A DNA stretch of 64,000 nt from Pseudomonas sp. 102515 (GCF_031085165.1 NZ_JAVHTY010000001.1:868001-932000), one strand, 5' to 3'. Shown: positions 53,991 to 64,000, numbered from the stretch's first letter. Notes: generated by a model not told the origin, from the sequence alone. Translations and numbers: made by a program.

Positions 53991-54036
53991 ATTGAGCTAT
54001 ACAAAGACCTCAATCCGCCTATCAGGAAAGCTGATA
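53991..54036. promoter_or_regulatory. Dyad operators between the catabolic operon and its LysR gene
   Basis: ATTGAG-N12-CTCAAT (53991-54014) is a perfect dyad of the T-N11-A kind bound by LysR proteins. A second dyad TATCAG-N5-CTGATA (54020-54036) ends at the LysR start codon and covers its ribosome site. Together they suggest control of the divergent operon and autoregulation. Confidence 0.6.
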
Positions 54037-54945
54037 ATGCTCCCCACGGACGGCCTGCCCGAACCCAAGCTGCTGATGTTGTTCGAGGTGCTCTATCGCA
54101 CCGGCAGCGTCACCCGCGCCGCCGAGCAACTGGGCCAGAGCCAGCCCACCATCAGCCTCTGGCTCGGCAAGCTGCGCCGCCAGCTGCGTGACCCGCTGTT
54201 CGTGCGCACCCCGGGCGGCATGAAGCCCACGCCCCAGGCCGAAGCCCTGATCACGCCCTGTCGCGAAGTCCTTGAATCCCTGCGCCGCCTGGTCGCCTGG
54301 GAGGTCGCCTTCGAGCCCGTCACCGCCCAGCGGCTGTTTCGCCTCTGCCTGAGCGATGCCAGCCACATCACCCTATTGCCACAGATACTGGCGCACCTGC
54401 GCGAGGTGGCGCCCGGCGTACGCCTGGAGGTCGCGCGGATCGATGGCAATACCGAACAGGCGCTGGAGATCGGCGAAGCCGACCTGGCAGTCGGCTTCAT
54501 TCCCTGGCTGGGTGGCAGCCTCTATCAGCAGTTGCTCTTCCCCCAGGACTGGGTCTGCCTGGTCAGCGCCCGCCATCCGCGCCTCGGCGAGCGGTTGACG
54601 GCGACGGCCTATGCCGAGGAGGGCCATGTCCTGGTCAGCGCCGGAACCGGGCAGAAGCTGCTGGAAGCGGGTCTGCTGCGCGCCGAGGTGCAGCGCCGGA
54701 TCGTGCTGGAACTACCCGGCTTTCTCGGCGTTGGCGCGGTGGTGGGCAGCTCCGACCTCATCGTCACCCTGCCGCGGCACATCGGCACCACCCTGGCGGC
54801 CACCTACGGTCTCAAGGTCCATGAGTGCCCGGTGCCGATCGAGGGCTTCGCGGTGAGGCAGCACTGGCACGCGCGCTATCACCAGGATGCCGGCAATCGC
54901 TGGTTGCGCGGGGTGTTGCTGGAGGTCTTCGGCCACGGCCGCTAG
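54037..54945 (+). CDS. LysR-family transcriptional regulator
   Basis: A 302-residue LysR protein. The winged helix-turn-helix is at about 10-65 (LLMLFEVLYRTGSVTRAAEQLGQSQPTISLWLGKLRRQLRDPLF); the effector-binding domain occupies about 90-295. The start at 54037 (MLPTDGLPEP) has AGGAAAG about 8-14 nt upstream and gives normal length; a TTG at 53992 would add 15 residues and overlap the operator. It is divergent from the six-gene operon and most likely its regulator, with the effector a pathway compound. Confidence 0.9.
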   Translation: MLPTDGLPEPKLLMLFEVLYRTGSVTRAAEQLGQSQPTISLWLGKLRRQLRDPLFVRTPGGMKPTPQAEALITPCREVLESLRRLVAWEVAFEPVTAQRLFRLCLSDASHITLLPQILAHLREVAPGVRLEVARIDGNTEQALEIGEADLAVGFIPWLGGSLYQQLLFPQDWVCLVSARHPRLGERLTATAYAEEGHVLVSAGTGQKLLEAGLLRAEVQRRIVLELPGFLGVGAVVGSSDLIVTLPRHIGTTLAATYGLKVHECPVPIEGFAVRQHWHARYHQDAGNRWLRGVLLEVFGHGR

Positions 54946-54962
54946 CGCAGAAGCCGGAAACG

Positions 54963-54990
54963 AAAAAGCCCCAGCACGGGCTGGGGCTCT
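54963..54990. terminator. Bidirectional intrinsic terminator
   Basis: AGCCCCAGC/GCTGGGGCT stem with a 4-nt loop, preceded by AAAAA (T5 on the minus strand) and followed by CTCTT. It terminates the small heat-shock gene from the right and the LysR gene from the left. Confidence 0.88.
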
Positions 54991-55010
54991 TGGGCAGGAC
55001 ACCTGGACGA

Positions 55011-55457
55011 TCAGTTGTCCAGGGCCGGGCGCTGGCCGGCGATGGCGATGCGCTTGGGCTTGGCTTCTTCCGGGATCACCCGCACCAGCTCGATGCTCAG
55101 CAGGCCGTGCTTGAGATCGGCACCCTTCACCTCGATATGGTCGGCGAGGCGGAAGGACAGCTTGAAGGCGCGCTGGGCGATGCCCTGATGCAGGAAGGTC
55201 ACGCTCTCGGCGCTGTTCTCGCGCCGGCCACCCTTGACGGTGAGCACGCCACGCTCGACTTCGATCTCCAGGTCATCTTCCTGGAGACCGGCGGCGGCGA
55301 TCACGATGCGATACTGGTCGTCACCGTGCTTCTCGACGTTGTAGGGCGGATAGGAGCTGCCAGCGTCGTTGCGCAGCGCGGATTCGAACAGGTCGTTGAA
55401 CCGGTCGAAGCCGACGGAATGACGGAACAGCGGGGCCAGGGACAGTACGTTGCTCAT
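55011..55457 (-). CDS. ibpA: Small heat-shock protein (Hsp20/IbpA)
   Basis: A 148-residue alpha-crystallin chaperone that holds unfolding proteins. The N-terminal arm is MSNVLSLAPLFRHSVGFDRFNDLF; the crystallin domain runs from about 38 (YPPYNVEKHGDDQYRIVIAAAGLQ) to 128, with LSFRLADHIEVKGADLKHGLLSIEL; the C-terminal anchor motif is KRIAI, an I-X-I. An RpoH promoter and a ROSE-type leader precede it. Confidence 0.93.
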   Translation of the reverse strand: MSNVLSLAPLFRHSVGFDRFNDLFESALRNDAGSSYPPYNVEKHGDDQYRIVIAAAGLQEDDLEIEVERGVLTVKGGRRENSAESVTFLHQGIAQRAFKLSFRLADHIEVKGADLKHGLLSIELVRVIPEEAKPKRIAIAGQRPALDN

Positions 55458-55462
55458 GGTGA

Positions 55463-55525
55463 ATCTCCTGATAGGTTCAGCAAGTTTCGGTATTGCCTGC
55501 GGGACCCGACTTCGGCATCCCGCAC
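55463..55525 (-). promoter_or_regulatory. ROSE-like RNA thermometer in the ibpA leader
   Basis: On the minus strand CTTGCT (55479-55484) can pair with the ribosome site AGGAG (55465-55469), leaving a bulged G in the TTGCT; this is the U(U/C)GCU anti-Shine-Dalgarno arrangement of ROSE thermosensors. A further hairpin (GGGA..CCGA/TCGG..TCCC) lies upstream in the leader. Warming would open the ribosome site. Confidence 0.65.
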
Positions 55526-55530
55526 GAACC

Positions 55531-55561
55531 TAGATAGGAATTCTCCACCGAATTTCAAGGG
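55531..55561 (-). promoter_or_regulatory. RpoH (sigma-32) promoter of ibpA
   Basis: On the minus strand CCCTTGAAA (-35, 55553-55561) and CCTATCTA (-10, 55531-55538) are separated by 14 nt, matching the heat-shock consensus CTTGAAA-N11-16-CCCCATNT closely. The start site would be near 55525, about 70 nt before the ATG. Confidence 0.75.
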
Positions 55562-55586
55562 CGAAACCCGACGAACGGTAGCACCG

Positions 55587-55745
55587 CTATTTCTTCTTCG
55601 GCTTGCGCTTTTTCTTCCTGGCCTTGGTCAGCGGCAACGCCTGTTCGAAGGCCGAGCGCACCTCCTGCAGGCGGCGCTCCTTGAGGTCGTGGATACGCTT
55701 GCCGCGCTCGGTGGTGAAGTCGATGAGATTGCTGTCGTCGCTCAT
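55587..55745 (-). CDS. 52-residue basic protein coupled to the AlkB-type gene
   Basis: MSDDSNLIDFTTERGKRIHD opens a 52-residue protein with an acidic-polar start, a charged helix (LKERRLQEVRSAFEQALPLT) and a strongly basic tail (KARKKKRKPKKK). The tail suggests nucleic-acid or ribosome binding. The ATG overlaps the AlkB-type stop codon (ATGA), so it is probably translated by coupling. No family is recognised. Confidence 0.65.
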   Translation of the reverse strand: MSDDSNLIDFTTERGKRIHDLKERRLQEVRSAFEQALPLTKARKKKRKPKKK

Positions 55746-56326
55746 GTGGCTATCCGGCGAAAGGTGAGATTCAGCCGCAACCCGCTGGCTTTGCGGGTCT
55801 TGGCGATCTGGTGCTGCCAATGATGCTGGGTCGCGCCGGCCATGACCAGCAGGCTGCCGTGACCCAGTTCCAGGGAATGGCCGATGCGGCTGGTGCCCTT
55901 GCGGCGAAAGTCGAAACGCCGCGCGGCCCCGAGATTGAGCGAGGCGATCAGCGGATTGGCGCCAAGACTGGCCTCATCGTCGCTGTGCCAGCCCATGGAG
56001 TCCTGGCCGTCGCGATAGCGATTGAGCAGTACGCCGTTGAAGCCCTGGCCGCAGGCCGCCTCGACGTCCTCGCGTATCTCCTGCAGCAAGGGTGTCCAGG
56101 GCAAGGCGGCGTGGTCAAGGCCAGCATAGCCGTAGACGACCCCGGGATCGGCATACCACGCCACCTGCCGCGGCACCGGGTGCCAACGGCCGAACACCCG
56201 CACCCGCGGCTGGCTCCAGGGCGTCTCGCCATCCAGCTGCTGCAGCCAGGCATCGGCCGTGTCCGTCGGTAACCAGTGGGAATGGAACGCCAGCTCGGCA
56301 TCGTCCAGTTCCAGGCGCTCGACCAT
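55742..56326 (-). CDS. AlkB-family 2-oxoglutarate/Fe(II) dioxygenase
   Basis: A 194-residue protein with the AlkB homologue layout: VFGRWHPVPRQVAWYADPGVVYGYAG, NRYRDGQDSMGWHSDDE (HxD iron ligands), and the distal His with the Arg pair in QHQIAKTRKASGLRLNLTFR. It resembles ALKBH2/3-type and bacterial AlkB2 enzymes that reverse alkyl damage in nucleic acids. It is followed, with overlap, by a small basic protein, and preceded by an 88-residue unknown 2 nt away. Confidence 0.9.
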   Translation of the reverse strand: MVERLELDDAELAFHSHWLPTDTADAWLQQLDGETPWSQPRVRVFGRWHPVPRQVAWYADPGVVYGYAGLDHAALPWTPLLQEIREDVEAACGQGFNGVLLNRYRDGQDSMGWHSDDEASLGANPLIASLNLGAARRFDFRRKGTSRIGHSLELGHGSLLVMAGATQHHWQHQIAKTRKASGLRLNLTFRRIAT

Positions 56327-56328
56327 GG

Positions 56329-56595
56329 CTAGACCCGCAGATCCACCTGGACACCCACCTGCTCCGGCTCTTCCAGGGCCTGGGCGCGCTCGGCGCCGAG
56401 CCCCTGGCGCAGGGCTTCGCGCTGCCGGCGGCGGCGACGCGCCTCGCGATCCAGGGTGGCCTCGTCTTCCAGGGGCGCGTGCGCGGTCTCGGCCGCCGCT
56501 TGCACGGGCGCTATGGGAGCGATGGCTGGACGCACCGGAGCGGGATCCAGCTGGTTTGGCGGGGTCACGCCGGGCGGCGGAATGACAGGGATCAT
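56329..56595 (-). CDS. Uncharacterised proline-rich protein
   Basis: An 88-residue protein: a Pro/Ala-rich first half (MIPVIPPPGVTPPNQLDPAP, PAIAPIAPVQ) and an arginine-rich charged helix (DREARRRRRQREALRQGLG) before an acidic end. Probably disordered; function unknown. The start at 56595 is preferred; the frame could open at 56634. It lies 2 nt upstream of the AlkB-type gene and is divergent from rapA. Confidence 0.6.
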   Translation of the reverse strand: MIPVIPPPGVTPPNQLDPAPVRPAIAPIAPVQAAAETAHAPLEDEATLDREARRRRRQREALRQGLGAERAQALEEPEQVGVQVDLRV

Positions 56596-56700
56596 GACGG
56601 GGACCTCGAATTCGCGGACTGCGGCAAAGAGCACGTTAGGCTTCTGACTCCGCTTTCGCTAAAATAGCCGGCTTTTTGATAGCTGGGGAGAAGCTTCCAC

Positions 56701-59535
56701 ATGGCGTCGCATCAACCGGGACAACGCTGGATCAGTGACAGTGAGGCCGAACTGGGCCTGGGAACCATCCTGGCCCTGGACGGCCGCCTGCTCACGGTGC
56801 TCTATCCAGCCACCGGTGAGACCCGCCAGTATGCCCAGCGCAACGCCCCGCTGACCCGGGTGCGCTTCGCCCCGGGCGATGAGGTGACCCATTTCGAGGG
56901 CTGGAAGCTCACCGTGCGCGAGGTCTCCGAAGAGGATGGCCTGCTGACCTATCACGGCTTCACCGCCGAGCGCGAGGCACGCAGCGTGCCCGAGGCCCAG
57001 CTGTCGAACTTCATCCAGTTCCGCCTGGCCAGCGACCGCCTGTTCGCCGGGCAGATCGATCCCCTGCCCTGGTTCGGCCTGCGCTACCACACCCACGAGC
57101 ATCGCAACCGCCTGCTGCAGTCCAGCCTCTGGGGCCTGGGCGGCGTCCGCGCCCAGCCGATCCCGCACCAGCTGCACATCGCCCGTAGCGTGGCCGACCG
57201 GGTCGCACCGCGCGTCCTGCTGGCCGACGAAGTGGGCCTGGGCAAGACCATCGAGGCCGGCCTGGTGATCCATCGCCAGCTGCTCAGCGGTCGTGCCAGC
57301 CGCGTGCTGATCCTGGTGCCGGAAAATCTCCAGCACCAGTGGCTGGTGGAGATGCGTCGCCGCTTCAACCTGGAAGTCGCGCTGTTCGACGCCGAACGCT
57401 TCATGGCCAGCGAAGACGGCAATCCCTTCGAGGATGCCCAGCTCGCCCTGGTCTCCCTGGACTGGCTGGTACGCGACGAAAAGGCCCAGGATGCCGCCTT
57501 CGCCGCCGGCTGGGACCTGCTGGTGGTCGACGAAGCCCACCATCTGGTCTGGCACCCCGAGGGCGCCAGCCGCGAATACAGCCTGGTCGAGCAACTCGGC
57601 GAGGTCATTCCCGGCGTGTTGCTGCTCACCGCGACCCCCGAGCAACTGGGCCAGGACAGCCACTTCGCCCGTCTGCGCCTGCTCGACCCCAGCCGCTTCC
57701 ATGACTTCGCCGCCTTCCAGCAGGAGTCCCAGCACTACCGCCCGGTGGCCGAAGCGGTACAGGAACTGCTCGATGCCGGCGCCCTGAGCCCGGCCGCCCA
57801 GGACGCCATCGGTGGCTTCCTCGGCCAGGAAGGCGAGACCCTGCTGGCCGCCGCCGCAGCCGGCGACGCCGAGGCCCGCGCGCGCCTGGTACGCGAACTG
57901 CTGGATCGCCACGGCACCGGCCGGGTGCTGTTCCGCAACACCCGCGCCGCGGTCAAGGGCTTTCCCGAGCGCGAGCTGCACGCCCACGCCCTGCCCTTCC
58001 CGGACGCCTATCTGGACGAAGGCGTCATGCCCGGCCAGTCGCTGCAACCGGAAACCGAATTCGCCCCGGAAGACGACAACGACCGCTGGTGGCGCCACGA
58101 CGGCCGCGTCGAGTGGCTGATCGACACCCTCAAGGCGATCAAGCCGCACAAGGTGCTGGTCATCTGTGCGCGCATGGAGACCGCCCTGGACCTGGAAGAT
58201 GCCTTGCGGCTGAAGTCCGGCATTCCGACCACGGTGTTCCACGAGGGCATGAGCATCCTCGAACGCGATCGCGCCGCCGCCTACTTCGCCGACGAGGAAT
58301 TCGGCGCCCAGGTGCTGATCTGCTCCGAGATCGGCAGTGAAGGCCGCAACTTCCAGTTCGCCCACCACCTGGTGCTGTTCGACCTGCCGGCCCACCCGGA
58401 CCTGCTGGAGCAGCGCATCGGTCGTCTCGACCGGATCGGCCAGCGCCACACCATCCAGCTGCACGTGCCCTATCTCGAAGGCAGCCGCCAGGAACGCCAG
58501 TTCCAGTGGTACCACCAGGCGCTGAATGCCTTCCTGGCCACCTCGCCCACCGGCAGCGCCCTCCAGGCGCGCTTCGCCAGCGAGCTCGACGAGCAGCTGG
58601 CCGGCGGTGACGATGCCGCCTGGCAGACCCTGCTGGAACAAGGCGCCGAGGCTCGCGCCACGCTGGAAACCGAGTTGCACAACGGCCGTGACCGCCTGCT
58701 GGAACTCAACTCCTCCGGCGCCGGCGCCGGCGAGCAACTGGTCGAGGACATCCTCGAGCAGGACGACCAGTTCGCCCTGCCGATGTACATGGAAGAGTTG
58801 TTCAACGCCTTCGGCATCGACAGCGAAGACCACTCCGACAACGCCCTGATCCTCAAGCCCAGCGAGAAGATGCTCGATGCCGGCTTCCCCCTCGGCGACG
58901 ACGAAGGCGTGACCATCACCTACGACCGCAACGTGGCCCTGGTCCGCGAGGACATGCAATTCCTGACCTGGGAGCACCCCATGGCCCAGGGCGGCATGGA
59001 CCTGGTGATGTCCGGCTCCATGGGCAACACCGCCGTGGCGCTGATCAAGAACAAGGCGCTCAAGCCGGGCACCGTGCTGCTGGAATTGATCTACATCAGC
59101 GAGGCGGTGGCGCCGCGCGCCCTGCAACTGGGTCGCTACCTGCCGCCGCTGGCGATTCGCTGCCTGCTGGACGCCAACGGCAACGACCTGGCCGCCCGGG
59201 TGGCCTTCGAGACCCTCAACGATCAACTGGAAAGCGTACCGCGCACCAGCGCCAACAAGTTCGTCCAGGCCCAGCGCGACTCCCTGGCCAAGCTGATCGG
59301 CGGCGGCGAAGGCAAGGCCATGCCGCGCCACGAGGAACGCGTGGCCAAGGCACGCCAGGCGTATCTCTCGGGCATGGACGAGGAGATCGCCCGCCTGGAA
59401 GCCCTACGCGCGGTCAACTCCAGCGTCCGCCAGGACGAGATCGATCGCCTGCGCCAGCAGCGCGAAGAAGGCCTGACCTACCTGGACAAGGCCTCGCTGC
59501 GCCTGGAAGCGATTCGGGTGCTGGTGGCGGGCTAA
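56701..59535 (+). CDS. rapA: RNA polymerase-associated ATPase RapA
   Basis: A 944-residue Swi2/Snf2-type ATPase that binds RNA polymerase and promotes recycling after transcription. N-terminal Tudor-like domains ([17 protein letters not shown]) lead into the helicase: motif [13 protein letters not shown], motif II DEAHH, motif [26 protein letters not shown], motifs [14 protein letters not shown] and [13 protein letters not shown]. Length is near the E. coli protein. A TAAAAT -10-like box lies about 40 bp upstream. Confidence 0.95.
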   Translation: MASHQPGQRWISDSEAELGLGTILALDGRLLTVLYPATGETRQYAQRNAPLTRVRFAPGDEVTHFEGWKLTVREVSEEDGLLTYHGFTAEREARSVPEAQLSNFIQFRLASDRLFAGQIDPLPWFGLRYHTHEHRNRLLQSSLWGLGGVRAQPIPHQLHIARSVADRVAPRVLLADEVGLGKTIEAGLVIHRQLLSGRASRVLILVPENLQHQWLVEMRRRFNLEVALFDAERFMASEDGNPFEDAQLALVSLDWLVRDEKAQDAAFAAGWDLLVVDEAHHLVWHPEGASREYSLVEQLGEVIPGVLLLTATPEQLGQDSHFARLRLLDPSRFHDFAAFQQESQHYRPVAEAVQELLDAGALSPAAQDAIGGFLGQEGETLLAAAAAGDAEARARLVRELLDRHGTGRVLFRNTRAAVKGFPERELHAHALPFPDAYLDEGVMPGQSLQPETEFAPEDDNDRWWRHDGRVEWLIDTLKAIKPHKVLVICARMETALDLEDALRLKSGIPTTVFHEGMSILERDRAAAYFADEEFGAQVLICSEIGSEGRNFQFAHHLVLFDLPAHPDLLEQRIGRLDRIGQRHTIQLHVPYLEGSRQERQFQWYHQALNAFLATSPTGSALQARFASELDEQLAGGDDAAWQTLLEQGAEARATLETELHNGRDRLLELNSSGAGAGEQLVEDILEQDDQFALPMYMEELFNAFGIDSEDHSDNALILKPSEKMLDAGFPLGDDEGVTITYDRNVALVREDMQFLTWEHPMAQGGMDLVMSGSMGNTAVALIKNKALKPGTVLLELIYISEAVAPRALQLGRYLPPLAIRCLLDANGNDLAARVAFETLNDQLESVPRTSANKFVQAQRDSLAKLIGGGEGKAMPRHEERVAKARQAYLSGMDEEIARLEALRAVNSSVRQDEIDRLRQQREEGLTYLDKASLRLEAIRVLVAG

Positions 59536-59549
59536 GCTTTCTGGCCGGT

Positions 59550-59636
59550 CCGAATCGCGGCCATGGCGGTCCGCCGATGCGGCCGCTCCTACAGACTGGG
59601 CTCGACCTGTAGGAGCGGCCCATGGCCGCGATTCGT
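59550..59636. repeat. Intergenic palindrome (CTGTAGGAGCGGCC family)
   Basis: CGAATCGCGGCCATG and CATGGCCGCGATTCG are outer arms; GGCCGCTCCTACAG and CTGTAGGAGCGGCC are inner arms. It is the common Pseudomonas-type repeat, placed just after rapA. Confidence 0.75.
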
Positions 59637-59680
59637 TTCAGGCGAATGCTCCGTTGAGCCTCGCACCTGGGCGTCACCGG

Positions 59681-59776
59681 GTAGGTTGGGCTGAGGCGGC
59701 TCCATCGCCGAAGCCCAACATCGCAGCCGCATTCGCGTAGTCCTGTTGGGCTTCGCTGGCGCTCAGCCCAACCTAC
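59681..59776. repeat. Dispersed inverted repeat (GTAGGT.GGGTTGAG family), copy C
   Basis: GTAGGTTGGGCTGAG with GAAGCCCAACA on the left is answered by TGTTGGGCTTCG and CTCAGCCCAACCTAC on the right. Same arrangement as copy A. It ends 10 nt before the entA stop codon. Confidence 0.8.
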
Positions 59777-59786
59777 GAACCCCGTC

Positions 59787-60542
59787 TCACGCCGCCAGGG
59801 TCGCGCCGCCGTCCACCACGATGTCCTGCATGGTGATATGGCTGGCCAGGTCCGAGGCGAGGAACAGCACGGTATTGGCGATCTCGTCGGGCTGGGCGAT
59901 CTTGCGCAGCGGGATGCCCAGCTTGAAATCCTCCGGCAGGCCGTCTACCAGGCGCTGATAACCCTCGGGCGAGCCGAGCATGCCGGCCAGCATGGGGGTC
60001 GCCGTGGAGCCCGGCGAGACGACGTTGCAGCGCACCCCCGACCCGGCCAGTTCCAGGGCCACGCAATGGCTGAGGGACACCAGCGCCGCCTTGGAGGTGC
60101 AGTAGCCGGCCATCTGCAGGCGCGGCACATGGGCGGCGTTGGAGGCGATGTTGACGATGGCGCCCTGGCCCTGGGCCTTGAACAGCGGCACCAGTTGGCG
60201 GAACAGGTAGAAGGGGCCGGAGACGTTGACGTCCAAGAGCGCCTGCCAGTCGTCCAGGCTCAGGCTGTCGCTGGTGCCCAGGCGCAGCACGCCGGCGCCG
60301 TTGACCAATACGTCCAGACGGCGTTCTTCCGCCAGCAGCGCCTGGCAGACGTCCTCCACCTGGGCCGCATCGGCGACATCCAGCAGCTGGATGCGAAAGG
60401 GATAGCTGCTCTCGGCGAACCGCCGGTCGAGACCGACCACCTCGGCGCCCGCCGCCTGGAAGCGGCGCGCCACCTGCAGGCCGATGCCCTGCCCCGCGCC
60501 GGTCACCCAGACGCGCTTGCCGGTGAAATCCAGTTGCGTCAT
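59787..60542 (-). CDS. entA: 2,3-dihydro-2,3-dihydroxybenzoate dehydrogenase
   Basis: A 251-residue short-chain dehydrogenase: VTGAGQGIGLQVARRFQAAGAEVVGLDR (NAD site, Asp for NAD), NGAGVLRLG, the catalytic Ser in NIASNAAHVPRLQM and YCTSK (Tyr, Lys). It oxidises 2,3-dihydro-2,3-dihydroxybenzoate to 2,3-dihydroxybenzoate. Start at 60542, 11 nt after the entB stop. Confidence 0.93.
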   Translation of the reverse strand: MTQLDFTGKRVWVTGAGQGIGLQVARRFQAAGAEVVGLDRRFAESSYPFRIQLLDVADAAQVEDVCQALLAEERRLDVLVNGAGVLRLGTSDSLSLDDWQALLDVNVSGPFYLFRQLVPLFKAQGQGAIVNIASNAAHVPRLQMAGYCTSKAALVSLSHCVALELAGSGVRCNVVSPGSTATPMLAGMLGSPEGYQRLVDGLPEDFKLGIPLRKIAQPDEIANTVLFLASDLASHITMQDIVVDGGATLAA

Positions 60543-60553
60543 CAGCAGATTCC

Positions 60554-61414
60554 TCAGGCGCGCGCGCGCAGCAGATCCAGCCAGCCCTGCAGGGTCGGCC
60601 GGGCGGCGAGATCGGCGAAGGTCACGGGCAGGCCGCGCTTCTGCCACTCGCCCACCAGGGTCATGACCTGCACCGAGTCCAGGCCGAAGTCGGTGAGATT
60701 GTCGTCCAGCGCCGGCTCTTCGTCGTCGGCGTCCAGCAGCGGCTGGACCTGGGCGCGCAACCAGGCTTCGTCCAGGGCTACCGCGCCGCCGGTGACCTGG
60801 GTGGTGCTCAGGGTGCTGCCGCAGCGAGTGGCCACGTAGCGCAGCGCCATGCGGTGCTCTTCCTCGCTGAAGTCGGCCACGGCGTCGCCGATCAGGAACG
60901 CCTGGATGTCCCTCATGAAGGCATCGGTGCAGGTGGTCAGGCAACCGATGTGGGCATAGACGCCGCAGACGATCAGCTGGTCGCGCCGCCACTCGGTCAT
61001 CAGGTCCTGCAGGTTGGAACGATGGAAGGCACTGTAGCGCCACTTGGTCAGCACCACGTCGCCGTCCTCGGGCGCCAGCGCGTCCACCACCTGCTGCAGC
61101 GCGGGATCGGCCTGGGTCAGGCCCGGCCCCCACATGTCATTGAGCAGGGCGCGGTCGGCCGGCGGCTGGTCGGTGGGCTGGGCGGTATAGACCACCGGCA
61201 CGCCCTGGGCATCGGCCCAGGCGCGCAGCGCGGCGATATTGGCCACCACCTGGTCGATCAGCGGGCTGTTGTCGCCATAGAACTCGACGAAATAGCGCTG
61301 CATGTCATGGATCAGCAGCACGGCGCGGTCGGCCGCGGGTGTCCAGTCGACCTTGTTGGCGGGAAAGCCGTCGGGCCGGGGCAAGGGATAGGAAGCAAGA
61401 CGGGGAATAGCCAT
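60554..61414 (-). CDS. entB: Isochorismatase with aryl carrier domain
   Basis: A 286-residue bifunctional protein. The isochorismatase domain (1-205) has [11 protein letters not shown] (catalytic Asp), TKWRYSAF (Lys) and [19 protein letters not shown]. The C-terminal carrier domain (about 215-286) has the phosphopantetheine Ser247 in [10 protein letters not shown]. It makes 2,3-dihydrodihydroxybenzoate from isochorismate and carries the activated aryl group to a peptide synthetase. It lies 8 nt after entE. Confidence 0.94.
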   Translation of the reverse strand: MAIPRLASYPLPRPDGFPANKVDWTPAADRAVLLIHDMQRYFVEFYGDNSPLIDQVVANIAALRAWADAQGVPVVYTAQPTDQPPADRALLNDMWGPGLTQADPALQQVVDALAPEDGDVVLTKWRYSAFHRSNLQDLMTEWRRDQLIVCGVYAHIGCLTTCTDAFMRDIQAFLIGDAVADFSEEEHRMALRYVATRCGSTLSTTQVTGGAVALDEAWLRAQVQPLLDADDEEPALDDNLTDFGLDSVQVMTLVGEWQKRGLPVTFADLAARPTLQGWLDLLRARA

Positions 61415-61422
61415 GGGAAACC

Positions 61423-63044
<1,622 letters not shown>

Positions 63045-63048
<4 letters not shown>

Positions 63049-64000
63049 GTGGGGTTCTCCTCGTCGAGCAAACCACAGGCGGCACGCATGGTGCCCAGTT
63101 TGGCGGTGACCTCGGCCCACTCCGCCGCCGGATCCGAGGCTTCGACGATGCCGGCGCCGGCGAACAGCCGCAGCCACTCGCCCTGCACCGTGCCGCAGCG
63201 GATGGTGACGACCCACTCGCCGTTGCCCTGGGTATCGCACCAGCCGACCATGCCGGTGAACAGGCCGCGATCGAAGGGCTCGATGCGCTGGATCAACTGA
63301 CGCGCCGCCGCCGTCGGAAAGCCGCAGACCGCCGGGGTCGGGTGCAGGCGGCAGGCGAGCTGCAGCGCCGAGGTGCGGCTGTCGGCCAGTTCGCCGTCGA
63401 TGGCGGTGGACAGGTGCCACATGGCGTTGGTGCTGAGCAGCGAGGGCCCTTCGGGAACGTCCAGCCGGCTGCACAGCGGCGCCAGCTGCTGGCGGATGTC
63501 CTCGATCACCAGGCGGTGCTCGTAGTGATCCTTGCTGGACTCCAGCAGCTCGCGAGCGACGCGCTGATCTTCCCGCGGATCGGCGCGACGCTTGGCCGAA
63601 CCCGCCAGCGGATTGGTATGGACCTGGGCGCCCTGCTTGCGCACCAGCAACTCGGGGCTGACCCCGACCAGCTCGCCGCCCTCGGCGGTGGGGATGCGGA
63701 ATTGATAGCCGGTGGGATTCTGCCGCGCCAGGTTGGCGAGGATGGCCTCCACGTCGGCGGGTTCGGCCAGGTGGATCTCCTGGATACGCGACAGCACCGC
63801 CTTGCTCAGCTCGCCGCGGCGGAAAGCCTCGATGGCCTCCTCCACCGCCAGGCAGAAGCCGTCCGCACTGGGCAGGTTGCGCACCTCGCGCACCTGGGCC
63901 GGGGCGACCGGCGCGCTGCTGACCGGCGCCGGGCGGGCCATCCAGGCATGCTCCCGGGGGACATAGAGGCAGGAGGGCCTGGTGGTATCGAAGGGAATGG
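63045..64000 (-). CDS. entC: Isochorismate synthase (5' end beyond the window)
   Basis: The C-terminal 317 codons of a chorismate-binding enzyme that isomerises chorismate to isochorismate. Motifs: [79 protein letters not shown] and [12 protein letters not shown], all typical of EntC/DhbC. The frame stays open through the right edge (upstream residues [19 protein letters not shown]), so the internal ATG at 63941 is not the start. The usual length is about 390 residues. It heads the entCEBA order seen here. Confidence 0.93.

Noticed and set aside
56659-59331. An 890-codon open frame on the minus strand opposite rapA
   Set aside because: It is the antisense image of rapA in GC-rich DNA; the translation is low-complexity (Gln/Val/Gly/His-rich) with no motif, whereas rapA on the other strand has every helicase motif.

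Overview
The window is high-GC, gene-dense bacterial chromosome from a Pseudomonas-type gammaproteobacterium. The evidence is the ppiB-lpxH pair next to the glnS-cysS pair, the NasS/NasT nitrate sensors with a NasA transporter, an RhlE-like helicase, RapA, and Pseudomonas-style intergenic palindromes. The presence of a catecholate siderophore (entCEBA) cluster would fit the P. oryzihabitans/psychrotolerans neighbourhood of the genus, but the species call is inference. No phage, insertion sequence, CRISPR array or rRNA was seen. Most genes sit in short, translationally coupled operons.

Layout. 0-8.8 kb: a CsbD-type stress protein, a KaiC-like ATPase with its receiver protein, acyl-CoA thioesterase II, a blue-light (LOV) hybrid histidine kinase followed by ExoD, a histone-deacetylase-fold hydrolase and a NYN ribonuclease-like protein, then a zinc alcohol dehydrogenase. 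8.8-19.2 kb: a flavoprotein and a PhoD-like phosphatase whose stop codons overlap, an RhlE-type helicase, cysS-glnS, ppiB-lpxH, an HDOD protein and tRNA-Ser(GGA) with a clear promoter and terminator. 19.6-23.9 kb: a four-gene operon for a proteasome-like peptidase (Anbu) with an ATP-grasp enzyme, an alpha-E protein and a transglutaminase; it is preceded by a near-perfect sigma-54 promoter and NtrC-like dyads. 24-30 kb: rraB, speE, the methionine-salvage genes mtnB-mtnD-mtnC, and aroC with an MFS transporter. 30-39.6 kb: an alpha/beta hydrolase, an orphan membrane-anchored protein, a penicillin-acylase homologue that lacks its nucleophile, nasS-nasT, an AlaC-type aminotransferase, two unknown coupled genes and a DUF4142 protein.

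40-49.4 kb: nasA behind an RNA leader with an ANTAR-type hairpin and an intrinsic terminator, then a six-gene coupled set encoding a peptide ABC importer and RimJ/RimL-type acetyltransferases, and a divergent cupin gene. 49.6-55 kb: a six-gene catabolic-looking operon (ketopantoate-reductase-like, VOC, MaoC, CaiB CoA-transferase, shikimate-dehydrogenase-like, type II dehydroquinase) with a divergent LysR regulator and dyad operators. 55-59.5 kb: a small heat-shock protein with an RpoH promoter and a ROSE-like RNA thermometer, an AlkB-type dioxygenase coupled to a 52-residue basic protein, and rapA. 59.8-64 kb: entA, entB, entE and the 3' part of entC, making and activating 2,3-dihydroxybenzoate for a catecholate siderophore; the cluster runs off the right edge.

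Nitrogen control is a recurring theme: a sigma-54/NtrC signature before the Anbu operon, an NtrC-like site before nasS-nasT, and the NasT target leader before nasA. The most promising undescribed points are the nitrogen-type promoter of the Anbu operon, the six-gene LysR-linked operon, the coupling of RimJ/RimL enzymes to a peptide importer, and the acylase pseudoenzyme.
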